The position numbers were made by a program, and so were the translations under genes. A DNA stretch of 64,000 bases from Blasia pusilla (Eukaryota; Marchantiophyta; Marchantiopsida; Blasiales). The stretch covers positions 36,890,001 through 36,954,000 of the forward strand of contig CM114274.1 in assembly GCA_050084515.1 (NCBI GenBank), read 5' to 3'. The notes under the pieces are model-generated. The model had not been told where the DNA came from. It searched no databases and was given only the letters and a program-made list of their open reading frames with translations. Shown here piece after piece: positions 24,544 through 33,855 of this stretch (position 1 is the first letter of the stretch; each line of letters starts with the position of its first letter).

Positions 24544-25866
24544 GACTTTTTGGAGGGTAATCTTTCTACTATGGATTTTCCTGTGCATGACAAGGTAGAG
24601 GAGGTCCCTAATTTTGCAGCAGTGACATCCTCATCATTGGATGTGCCACTTTGGAGTTCAGGCGGTGCACTACGGCAGGAGGCTGATCGACTAATGCACG
24701 AGGCGTTGTGTGAGGCTGTTATACCTCACGAGGAAGAGGAGGCCCCACGGCGGACTCCTACTTCTGGTCTTGTTGGGTTATTCCCTTTGGATACTACACC
24801 CATTATATGGAAGTATCCGCCGAAGGGCATTTGTGTGTTAGATCTCTTTGGTGGGATTAGCACCGGTTTGGCTGCAGTGTTGCAGGCCGGTATTCCTATG
24901 CGGAGATACGTGTATGAGGAGCGAGATGAGACAGCCCAGAGAGTCTCATCCCGACATATTCGTCAGTTGATGCGGAGATATCCTGAGTTGTTTCCGCCAT
25001 CAGCTATTCGTGGGTACCAGTGTGCTTTGCCGTCACACATTGCATTGTTGGGGATGCAAGACCTTGAGAGGGTTGGTCCTGTGGATTTGGTGATTGCTGG
25101 ATGGCCATGTCAGGGTCGTATATGTACTGGTCGTGGTGAGGGATTACACGACCCTAGGTCTCGATTGTTTTGGGAGTTGTTACGGGTGTTACGACATCTT
25201 GAAGTTCATCATGCACGTGCTCCAGCTTACATTGTGGAGAATGTTCCATTGCTGGGTGACACTCGGACCCGGATGATGGCAAGTGTTTATGAGGTGCGGT
25301 CTTGGATTGGACCAGCGGTGTTGTTAGATGCAGCGAGAGTTGGCTTGCATGCACGCTTGTGGTGGATAAACTTGTTGCCTAGGGAGGTTCTATGTCGAGC
25401 ATATGATGCACTACAGCGGAATCCTTGCCCTATAGTGGATAGTATCTTAGAAACTGGGCGACTTTCTCAGGTGGTGAGGGTTATTGATCGGTCACCCATG
25501 GCAATGGTGAACCGTGTGGGCCAGCCTAGGATGGCACTACCCACATTTGTAAGTTTTCCCTCATCACATGCCTACAGGGAAGGTGGTCCCGAGCTTGTAT
25601 GGGATTCTCATGTGCGATCGTTGGTGGAGCCTAACGTTGATGAGAGAGAGCGTGCGATGGGATTTGCTACTGGTGTGACATCGGTTGCTTCCAATTCTGA
25701 AGCTTCACGACGTCATGTGTTGGGTCAGACCATGGACCTGGATTTTGAGTCTTGGTATGGCCGAGCAACGTCGACTTTGGACTATGTCTATGGGTCTTCC
25801 ACCCCTTTTGATGAGCTAGATGGCTATCGGGACCGTAGAGACATCGGCTGGGAGCGAGGAGAATAG
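24544..25866 (+). CDS. DNMT3-like cytosine-5 DNA methyltransferase domain inside pol
   Basis: The frame is open for about 440 codons. Motifs in canonical order, numbered from the codon at 24550: motif I VLDLFGGISTGL (D98), catalytic motif IV GWPCQG (C187), motif VI ENV (230-232), motif VIII ARLWWINL (R269), a target-recognition stretch, and late motifs ERAMGFATGVTS (about 365) and RRHVLGQTMD (about 388). The FGGISTGL, ARxxWxN and MGF...RxxLG forms resemble DNMT3 rather than DNMT1. The order is not permuted as in plant DRM enzymes. No chromatin-reading domain precedes it; the upstream part is an acidic linker. Key catalytic residues are present, so the fold may be active if released. It has no ATG of its own near the start and would be made as part of Gag-Pol. 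After the TAG at 25864 the pol frame continues one register away. Confidence 0.93.
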   Translation, partial: DFLEGNLSTMDFPVHDKVEEVPNFAAVTSSSLDVPLWSSGGALRQEADRLMHEALCEAVIPHEEEEAPRRTPTSGLVGLFPLDTTPIIWKYPPKGICVLDLFGGISTGLAAVLQAGIPMRRYVYEERDETAQRVSSRHIRQLMRRYPELFPPSAIRGYQCALPSHIALLGMQDLERVGPVDLVIAGWPCQGRICTGRGEGLHDPRSRLFWELLRVLRHLEVHHARAPAYIVENVPLLGDTRTRMMASVYEVRSWIGPAVLLDAARVGLHARLWWINLLPREVLCRAYDALQRNPCPIVDSILETGRLSQVVRVIDRSPMAMVNRVGQPRMALPTFVSFPSSHAYREGGPELVWDSHVRSLVEPNVDERERAMGFATGVTSVASNSEASRRHVLGQTMDLDFESWYGRATSTLDYVYGSSTPFDELDGYRDRRDIGWERGE

Positions 25867-27054
25867 TATTTTGCATCCTTGGAGTAAATGGGATGTAATG
25901 GGTGGGCATGTGGAGTTGATTGCTCATGCTGGTGGAGGATTTATTTGCTCAGATGATGGTGTAGCTAAGGATGTACCATCTTGTGAGGAGGTTGCATAGC
26001 AGCCAATGGCGTCGTCCTCTCCCTCTAGTGTGTCAGTGGAGGAGACTTGGGAGCCATTGCTTGGGCCCAAGCTTATGGGAGGTGAGAAACGACGCTTGAC
26101 ACAGTTTCTACGTGCTTATAGGAGTTGTTTTTCCTTTAGCATGAAGGAGTTGGGTGCTTTGGTTGGACCCGGTATACGGATTGATTTGGCTAGTGATTCG
26201 CCAATCTTTCGTTGTCCCTACCGATATAGTGATATGGAGAGGGACCTGATTCAGAGTAGGACGTTGGACCTTTTGGAGGCTCGATTAGTGGAGTTGTCGC
26301 ATGGAGAGTATGCATCAGCCACTGTCATGCCTGCTAAAAAGGATGTGGATGGCAACTACACGGATAGGCGGATGTGTGGAGATCACCATCCTATCAATAG
26401 GCAGACCAAGGCCGATAGGTATGCCATGCCTACACCTGAGGAGATCTTTGATGTGGTGGGATTGGAAAATATTTTCAGTACTTTGGATCTTCGGGCAGGA
26501 TACCATCAATTGCCGATTCGAGAGAGTGATAAGGCTAAGACAGCATTTTGGGGTGTCAACTCTCATGGCAAGGATTGTTTGTACCAGTGGAAATTCTTAC
26601 CCTTTGGGTTGAAGAATGCACCTGTCGAGTTTCACAGAGTGATGGACATGATCCTAGCATGGTTGGATTTTTTTCGGTGTTACATTGATGATATCTTGGT
26701 GTTCAGTAACACGGTGGAGGAGCATCAGATACATTTGCAGATTTTGTTTGAGCGGTTGAAAGCTCATGGTCTACGTTTGCATCCACGAAAGTGTAAGTTC
26801 TTCCATGAGGATGTTGAGTACTTGGGTCATGTGATCTATCCAGGTGGTTTGGGAGTTCAGCAAGCAAAGGTGGAGGCTATTGCACTTATTCCTTGTTCGG
26901 TAGATGTGAGTAGAGTTCGAGCATTCATGGGATTGGCGAACTACTACCAGAGGTATGAAAAGGGATTTAGTGCTATGGCAAAGCCTTTGAACCAATTTCT
27001 GAAATTAGATCAGGAGTGGCACTGGGGAGATGATCAGGAGAGAGCTTTTTTTAG
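25867..27054 (+). pseudogene. Reverse transcriptase domain of the retrotransposon
   Basis: The region 25867-26005 is read in the RT register (SKWDVMGGHVELIAHAGGG) with a TAG at 25997; from 26006 the frame is open for 360 codons. RT motifs run in order: RMCGDHHPINRQT, FSTLDLRAGYHQLPI, FLPFGLKNAPVEFHRVMD, CYIDDILVFSN (catalytic YIDD, tyrosine codon at 26681), HPRKCKFF, VEYLGHVI and FMGLANYYQRY. It copies element RNA into cDNA in virus-like particles. The frame breaks in a run of seven T at 27046-27052; the next domain reads in another register. All polymerase catalytic residues are intact. Confidence 0.9.
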
Positions 27055-29124
27055 CTCAAGGCCCAGTTGGTGGCCGCGCCTATCTTGAGGAGACCTATCA
27101 GAGGGCGCCCATTTCAGTTACACACTGATTGGAGTAGGTTGGGACTTGAAGCGGTGTTGACACAACATGATGATGAGCACATGGAGTTTGTGGTGGCCTA
27201 TGCAAGTCATTAGAATAATGCAGCGGAGTCGCGCTATAGTTCATTTGAGGGAGAGTGCTTGGCAGTAGTGTGGGCTCTGGAACACTTTAGGTATTACTTG
27301 TTTGGCACATAGTTTACCCTTGTTACTGATCACCAACCGCTCAAGTGGTTGATGGAGTCTGACAAGCTTATAGGAAAGCTTTTACGGTGGGCTCTTATCT
27401 TACAAGAGTATGAATTCCAGGTGGTAAATAGACCTGGAGTTGCCAACCTTGATGTTGATGGGTTGAGTAGGAACCTATGTACTAGCCAAAAGGATGCAAC
27501 TGGGCCTAGATGGCATGGCGAGGTTGATGAAGAGATGGTGCAAGGTTGGCATGCATCTTCCTTTTTATGTTGGTTAGGGATGGACTCTAGTATGGAGGAC
27601 CACATGACATCTTACTCTAGTCAGAGGGTAGATGGCCAGCCTTTAGATCGTAAGGTTGGAGATGGTGGTACGGATCAGCGTGATATTCATGATGATGCGT
27701 TGGTGTTGGAGTTCCTACGGACTAGTAGGGTGCCAGACATAGTGAGTGCCAAGGAGCGAGACCGTGTTCTTCAACGTGCTAAGAGGTATCGATTGGAGGG
27801 AACACATATTCTCCATGTGTGGGAGGATGGTAGAGTACGACTAGTGCCGCATTTGGCTCAGAGAGAGCGCATTGTGCGACATGCCCATGAGGATTTGGGA
27901 CATTTTGGGGTAAAGCATACATATAGCTTACTCCTTGGTCAGTATTGGTGGCGTGGCATGCATACTCAGGTGCAGCAGTTGGTGCCATGTTGTATGGTTT
28001 GTGACTAGGTGAGGGCATCATTCAATGCCCCTACACCACAATTATACCCCTTGCCTATTATGGGGTTGGGTTACCGTTGGAGTATGGACTTTTCGGGACC
28101 GTTACCGTTGAGTGTACGACATCATCGATATGTGTTGGTGATGGTGGAGCACTTCTCCAAGTGGATTGAGTTAGTGGCATTACCTAACAAGGCAAGTGAG
28201 GGAACGGCGTATGAGTTTCTTGATAGAGTGCTTAGTCATTTTGGTGCACCAGCTGAAGTTCTGACCGACCAGGGTACAGAGTTTCAGGGTGAGTTTCAGG
28301 TCTTGTGTGATAAGGCGTTGATTGATCATCGGACCACATCTCGAGATCATCCAGAGGGAGATGGTTTGGTTGAGGGTGTGGTTCAAACGGTGAAGAAGGC
28401 ATTGCGCAAGTATGGCCTACAGAAGGGGCATCTTGGAGACAGGGATATTCAGTTGCCATGGTTAGCCCTGGGATATAGGTTTAGTCACCAAGCATCCTTG
28501 GCTTCCTTCTCACCTTATTTTCTGTCATACGACCCAGATCCAGACTTGCGAGCAGCAATTCGTTGGAAGTCTAGTAAGGTGGTGAACCTTGAAGACCCAG
28601 AGATGTGGATGAGAGTGCGTTCTCTGCGGGCAGAGCTCTTTCGGAGAGTTATGCTAACAGCCTTTGAGAATCTTGCCATTGCTCAACACAGGGATACGTT
28701 GCGGTATGCAACCATTCGGGATGGAGGTTATCGACCATTGATTCGTAGGTTCCATGTGGGGGACTATGTCTATTTGCAGCAGATTGCACCGACAACGTTG
28801 GATGTGACGGCATGCCGCACTATTTTACGAGTGCGCGAGGTATTAGCTTCTGGAGTTCTCATCTTGGAGGGTTGTGATGGAGTTGTTTGGAAGGACCATG
28901 TGCGTAATTGTGCACCATGTCATCTTCCAAATGTGGATGGTACTGTTGACCCAAGCTTAGCCATGATACGTGCTAACTTGAGGTGTATGTTCTGTGGGTC
29001 TGTTGGTAACGCAACCCGTATGTTGGTGTGTGATCGGTGTTCTAGGGGTTGGCAGATGATGTGTTTGATTCCAAGTATGGATGTTGTTCCTACTTGAAGG
29101 TGGGTTTGTCCTCGATGTACTTAG
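27055..29124 (+). pseudogene. RNase H, integrase and C-terminal PHD-like finger
   Basis: One register runs throughout, with TAGs near 27211, 27310 and 28006 and a TGA at 29095. RNase H: FQLHTDWSRLGLEAVL, SSFEGECLAVVWALEHFRYY, VTDHQPLKW. Integrase: zinc-binding HAHEDLGH...CCMVC, catalytic WSMDFSGP, VLTDQGTEF and GDGLVEGVVQT (D, D, E). After the integrase C-terminal beta region, 28984-29121 encodes a PHD-like C4-x-C3 array: C-x2-C, CDRC, SRGWQMMC, WVCPRC. The usual histidine before the fifth cysteine is Q, and the TGA lies inside the finger. Chromoviruses carry a chromodomain at this position, so a reader that guides integration is the natural inference; PHD fingers in other proteins bind histone tails. 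Confidence 0.88.
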
Positions 29125-29299
29125 GAGGGGTAGATGACTTGATCTTTGCATGATATGGATTACATATGTGCGACTAACGATGGGGCAACCTAGCATCCGG
29201 CCTTCTGATTCGTGCACCCACGAAGGTGTATAGTATGTAGTAGATATATAGGGTTACCTGGGAGTTAGAGGGACCTAACCGCCAGTTAGGGGGGCGAGT
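29125..29299 (+). promoter_or_regulatory. 3' non-coding region with polypurine tract
   Basis: After the last stop at 29124 there is a short non-coding segment that ends with AGGGGGGCGAG at 29288-29298, directly before TGTGGTACAC. That is where a polypurine tract priming plus-strand DNA synthesis is expected. It argues that the LTR begins at about 29300 with block A. Confidence 0.6.
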
Positions 29300-29775
29300 T
29301 GTGGTACACTTGTGTTTGTGGATGCTCTCATCTATGTTATGTATGTAGGTGAGTATGGTATGTCAGCGATATATGTTGTATGACGATGTGGATTTGCACG
29401 ATAGTTGCCATGACCATACAGATTATGTCGTAGAGTATAGTGTGCTAGTAGAGGCCGTACCTTATGTAGGGCCGTAGTGTCTAGGTAGAGATGCGGTTTC
29501 ATACATAGGGTTGGGGGTTACTCCGTTGAGGGTGACTTTTCCAATAGGGCCCGCTCTTAGGTTGGAGAATATAGTGTGGAGTGCACTCAAAGAATAGTTA
29601 GTTCTTTGAGTTGAGCCTATTGCGTTGGGAGTTAGCCTTGGTAGTGAGTAGAGCTCTTGGCTATGGTGGTTCCCGCAAGCTTCGATCTGGATTCTCCCAT
29701 CGTGGAGTGGGTTTCGCTCGATTGTATGTGATTCTATACGTGTTTTATGACAGTAGGTCTTTCACGGATTTCACT
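29300..29775 (+). repeat. Right LTR (blocks A+B, 476 bp)
   Basis: It starts TGTGGTACAC next to the purine tract and ends GGATTTCACT. Block A is 29300-29404, then four bases, then block B 29409-29775, which matches the left LTR base for base in length. The expected transcription start and poly(A) signals could not be assigned. Confidence 0.75.
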
Positions 29776-29880
29776 TGTGGTACACTTGTGTTTGTGGATG
29801 CTCTCGTCTATGTTATGTATATAGGTGAGTATGGTATGTCAACGATGTATGTTGTATGATGATGTGGATTCGCACGACAG
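29776..29880 (+). repeat. Second copy of LTR block A
   Basis: These 105 bases repeat block A (29300-29404) with about seven differences and no length change. They follow block B directly, then switch to unrelated AT-rich DNA after GCACGACAG. The switch falls at the same A/B boundary where the left LTR begins. Confidence 0.9.
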
Positions 29881-30055
29881 ATAATTAAAATGATGATGAG
29901 TTTAAATTACCTCCCATAATTAAGTGTCCTTTAAATCAATTTCAAACGATTCTATTGGCTCAAAAGGCAAACAATCTTATTGAGTGAAAGTGCTAAGAAT
30001 CAAGAAAAAAAAGGAATTTGCAAAATGAAAGGGCACTCTCCAATAATACTATAGA
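29881..30055 (-). mobile_element. 5' part of a Helitron-like element next to the retrotransposon
   Basis: On the minus strand the sequence starts at 30055 with TCTATAGTATTATTGGAGAG after an A, a Helitron-type 5' terminus with the GAGAGTGCC continuation also seen at 5824. Going down in coordinate it stays AT-rich until the retrotransposon end at 29880. No 3' end is seen on this side, so the retrotransposon may have landed in or truncated this element. Confidence 0.45.
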
Positions 30056-30270
30056 TTATTATTAGAGACAAGTCTTTAAGCAACAATACATAGAGACTTG
30101 TTGTCTAAAATAGCTTTCTATTCCCACACTTGTCATGTCTTAATATTTAATCATATTTAACTAATTTAAAGAAACATGTGCCAACTCTTCTTTAACTCGT
30201 GCATAACATCCACTAAAAATAAATAAGACAAGTAAAACTACTAATGCATTACATCCACTTATAATACAAA

Positions 30271-30660
30271 CTAGTAAGTTGCCCATAAAGGCTCGTGATA
30301 TGCATAACCTTTTAATGTCATACCTTCCCACCATTCACTTGGTATATTTATACACTCTAAACCATATGTGATCTCCTAACACGTGGCATCACCTAAAAAC
30401 TTCAAAGAAACACATGTCACAAAGAGGAAATTTTGCCATAACAAAAGCAATATATATATATATATATAGGATTTGTGTATAGCATAATCATTTAATTTAA
30501 TATATTTATATTCTAAATATGATCAAGTATTTTTAAAATTTTCATAAAAAATTATTTTACATAGATGCTTTTCCTAAATTCGAAAAACCAGAATTCTCAA
30601 AGTCAAAGAAACATATTGATAAACATCATTTGATAAACACTTCTCAAATAATAATATAGA
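30271..30660 (-). mobile_element. Non-autonomous Helitron-like element (~390 bp)
   Basis: On the minus strand it starts TCTATATTATTATTTGAGAA at 30660 after an A and ends with CTAG at 30274-30271 followed by T, which fits Helitron 5' TC, 3' CTRR and an A/T insertion site. A GC-containing potential stem (GCC...GGC) lies just before CTAG. It holds an AT dinucleotide tract at about 30452-30469 and no coding sequence. Confidence 0.6.
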
Positions 30661-31280
30661 TAACTACTAACTAAACCATCCAAAAACAAAAGAAATTCAT
30701 AAAGCAAAACGGCACTCGCCAGCGTCACGCCGCGGAGAGATCCGCATAATCGGGTCCCGGAGTCCCATTCAGGACCGCCGGATGAGATCCAAGCGCAGCA
30801 TGTTAAGGAATATGCCGAAATAATCCTACCCTACGCCAGAGGGGACCTCCGCCGGAAGAACGCCGTCCATCCGATCGGTCCGCCAATGGATGGCAAAAGC
30901 TCTACGGATGTAGGTCAATAAAACAAACCAACAAAAAGCCGAAAGCGACCGGATGCCGGCCGGTCACTTTACTCCGTCGTGGTACCTGGGAGCCTACAGT
31001 AGAGTCTGATTATATACAACAGCATATGCTATAGGGGAAGATGCTCACGGTGCGAGAGTAAGACAGTTAGATGCTAAAGGGGAAGATCCTCCACTCCTCC
31101 TTTTCACGACCTTTAGTTGCCCGGGGCCGGAAACGTCATCCCTGGAAAGATGGCGTCAAAGTCAAATTCAGTTGACGAGATAATCATAATTCTTATGGGA
31201 AAAGCCTTTTAAATCACTTTTTTTTACCAAGAGATTGCAATTTCTTATTATCCAAAAATGACGAGTGCCAATAATGTTAT
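30661..31280. other. GC-rich block between Helitron-like elements
   Basis: About 30707-31146 is sharply GC-rich (CCGCGGAGAG, GGTCCCGGAGTCCC, GATGCCGGCCGGTCAC) within very AT-rich surroundings. No open frame with a known motif was found. It could be a captured genic fragment or a remnant of another repeat. Confidence 0.4.
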
Positions 31281-31688
31281 CTAGTGCATAGCCCGTCCGT
31301 GCCGTGCACGGAAGTGAAGAGATTAATGATGTTACATGCAATTTTAAGACTTGTTTTTTTATCCGTACCACGGGAAATATTTCCTTGTTGTCCAATTGAC
31401 ACGTGTCAAATAAACTAGTGTTTGCAAATCAAAAAAGCATATTCCAATAATAAGATTCTTGTTGAAGATTGGGATTGGTTTTAGCAATTTTCGCCACTAG
31501 TTAATAAAGAGTTGTATGTGTTTCGTCTAAGTTAGTAAGATACTAGTTGAGACCAAACTAATAAGTTAGTAAGATATGACTTAGTAATAAGATAAGACAC
31601 ATATTGCAATAGGAAGCCATCTTAGATGACATGTGTCGAACTCCAAGATGTTTGTTTTTTAGAGGCCTCTCTCTAATAATAATATAGA
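31281..31688 (-). mobile_element. Non-autonomous Helitron-like element (~408 bp)
   Basis: On the minus strand it starts TCTATATTATTATTAGAGAG at 31688 and ends GGGCTATGCACTAG at 31281. About 15 bases before CTAG is a hairpin-forming CCGTGCACGG, the stem position typical of Helitron 3' ends. The base after CTAG is A instead of the usual T. No coding sequence is present. Confidence 0.65.
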
Positions 31689-31735
31689 CTTTAAAGAAGA
31701 TTATGAGGTTTCCTATCTTCTAAGACTAGTATGTA

Positions 31736-31948
31736 TTTGTGCGATACACAAGAGGGGTTAATGATGGGTAATTTTAATTTTCCATCAATAGCCCTCGTAA
31801 CTGACCCTAAGTCTACCCCGCAAATTCCAACTCAATCTTCAAATTGACTCTTAATTATCAAGGACATGTGTAAAGATGTGAGTGGCTAAAAATGCAACAT
31901 ATCATCAGGAGAAGAGTTTATTATTGCGTTGTGCAATAATAATATAGA
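31736..31948 (-). mobile_element. Mini-Helitron-like element (213 bp)
   Basis: On the minus strand it starts TCTATATTATTATTGCACAA at 31948 after an A and ends CTTGTGTATCGCACAA, ATACATACTAG, then T. The CTTGTG/CGCACAAA stem shortly before CTAG and the A/T flanks fit Helitron ends well. Its length matches the two tandem elements at 33.43-33.86 kb. Confidence 0.65.
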
Positions 31949-33433
31949 TTGAAATTGGCAAAAGATTGTTATTGCCACTATAAAGTTGATATAAAGATGC
32001 CTCTATCTAAGAGAATCTTCCATCCCATAGAGGTCATACATGTAACCCTCTTTATGAATCTATATATCAACTCTAAGAAAATAATTTTTTCGGGGTCATG
32101 ACTAATCTTAGTACACCCAACCGGATATCTACTTGGATTATCTATTTGGTTCTACAAAGAATTGCCATAATTTGAGTTATGGCAATCGCAATAGGGATTA
32201 CTGTGAGTTGTTCGATAGAAAAAAAAATTTAGAGATGATGAGCCCATAAACTTGATGTTCTATGGGACCTTGCATTAAGGGAGGGCATATGATGTGGAAC
32301 ATTTCCTATGGCATTCATGCGACCACAAAGCCTTCCACGTCATGAGTTTATAACATGGAACTCCATAAAATTGAAGTGAAGAACCCAAGAAGGAATAGCC
32401 TTTTTAGAGTGAGATGATCTTGAAAAAAGAGAAGAAATGAAATGAGCAAGTTCACTTCTCTTCTTTTTTCCAAAAGCATGAACAAAAGAGAGTGGGATGT
32501 CAACACCACGATCTATGAGATACCCAAAGAGTTTTGTCTAAAAAATTAATAGTAAAGGATATTTTGGAGGCTTTATATAATTCCCTATGTGGCATTACAT
32601 GTACTTTTGACTTTTTAGTTCTTTTGGAATTGGTTCCTTTATCAATGCTCTTCTTCACACTTCAACAAGGTTTATCCATTTGATTTCTTCAAGCTAAGAT
32701 TTATAAATTAGGGGAATCTTTAAAAGCTCGCTAACACATCCTATGAAGACTTTGCTATACGTTAGTATCTATAGTTCACGTATTCATAAGGTTAGTTAAT
32801 GAGGGGTTTTTAATGTCACTTCCAAACATGTTTATCTTCCAAATTATCTACTCATGTTTATCTTCATATTAAAGGAGAGTTACTTTCATATTTGTTTAGG
32901 GTTACTTCATTTCTATCTTCTCTTTCGCCGTTCAAGGTAGGGCTATTCCAAACCAAGCATGCATCATTTACATGTTTTTTTATATGGATTATGAGATTTA
33001 GCTAAATGGACAAATGGCAAACCTCAATTCTCTCTTACCATTGTAAAGTAGTGTGCTTCATCTTTACATATGAAATATTTGAAACAAATGTTTTTAACTC
33101 CACTTTATTCCAATATCTTAATACAACCTTCACTCCCAATGTGGCTCACGTTCACAACTTGCACACCCTGCTTCCACTCCTAGTCAACTCTTAACCCAAG
33201 AAACTCCAAACTAAACACGCCAACATAACCTTGTTGTAATGTATCATGGATCCCCATCTAAGGATGAGATTCATAATGAGCTCACCGGGCCTATGGAGGA
33301 TATTACCCTTGATTGGAAATATGAGTCATGCATAAGAGAAGACCCAAGAACATACACTCTTGCAAGTAAAGTGGAGGAGAATTGAAGGAAAGAATCATGT
33401 GTCCTATGCGTGCATGGGTCATGGAAAAAGACG
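31949..33433. other. AT-rich intergenic DNA, no gene seen
   Basis: I find no recognisable motif on either strand and no repeat boundary other than the flanking Helitron-like elements. Confidence 0.5.
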
Positions 33434-33643
33434 TCTATATTATTATGGGAGAGTGTCTTCTTGATTTGCAAACACCTCTATGCTTGACATAAGTCAACAG
33501 AGCAGCAAGAAAATGTTTCATATGTTACGGGGAGCAAGGAAAAAAAATTGAATTTATATGCAATATCATTAATTTCTTCCCTTCACATGCTATACATTTC
33601 TTCTAGTACTTTTTTATTTCCCATGCATTGCACTGGCACTTTA
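33434..33643 (+). mobile_element. Mini-Helitron-like element, first of a head-to-tail pair
   Basis: It starts TCTATATTATTATGGGAGAG and runs 210 bp. Its last 30 bases include CCATGCATTGCACTGG, which can form the pre-terminal stem. The next element begins immediately with TCTAAATTATTATGGGAGTG, and the two bodies are alignable throughout (TTTGCAAACACCTCT, CAAGAAAATGTTTCA, TTTTTTATTTCC). Confidence 0.65.
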
Positions 33644-33855
33644 TCTAAATTATTATGGGAGTGTGTCTTTTTTATTTGCAAACACCTCTTTGCTTGCGAC
33701 ATGGCAACGGGGCAACAAGAAAATGTTTCACATGCTACGGGCAACGAGAAAAAAAAAATTATGTGCATCATCATTAATCTCTTCACGTCACGGACTGTAC
33801 GCTAACTCTTCAAACACTTTTTTATTTCCTGTGCATCACACGGGCTCCTTATTAG
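33644..33855 (+). mobile_element. Mini-Helitron-like element, second of the pair
   Basis: It starts TCTAAATTATTATGGG, is about 212 bp and ends CCTGTGCATCACACGGG, CTCCTTATTAGT. The CCTGTG/CACGGG stem lies about ten bases from the end; the terminal CTAG is slightly degraded (TTAG) and is followed by T. It is similar to the preceding element over its whole length. Confidence 0.65.

Larger units (their letters stand above)
20773..29880 (+). mobile_element. Ty3/gypsy LTR retrotransposon encoding a DNMT3-like methyltransferase and a PHD-like finger
   Basis: The element has LTR-related blocks at both ends and, between them on the plus strand, gag with zinc knuckles, aspartic protease, a cytosine-5 methyltransferase domain, reverse transcriptase (YIDD), RNase H, integrase (HHCC and D,D,E) and a terminal PHD-like zinc finger. 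RT before integrase marks it as Ty3/gypsy. Shared block B (367 bp) occurs at 20773-21139 and 29409-29775, with about ten differences by eye. Block A (105 bp) occurs at 29300-29404 and 29776-29880 but not at the left end. Stops and frameshifts make gag and parts of pol non-functional in this copy. No target-site duplication was found. Elements with this kind of methyltransferase insertion are, to my memory, known in charophyte algae and dinoflagellates. Confidence 0.93.

Noticed and set aside
24544-25866. A host DRM or DNMT gene interrupted by retrotransposon sequence
   Set aside because: The domain is in the same register as the protease end upstream and is flanked by gag/protease and RT inside one pair of LTRs, with no intron signals.
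29409-29878. Reading the right LTR as B+A with TG...CA ends and normal insertion
   Set aside because: Not excluded, but it needs a separate loss of A from the left LTR and an extra A before the right one, and no purine tract precedes it; the A+B reading has one next to AGGGGGGCGAG.
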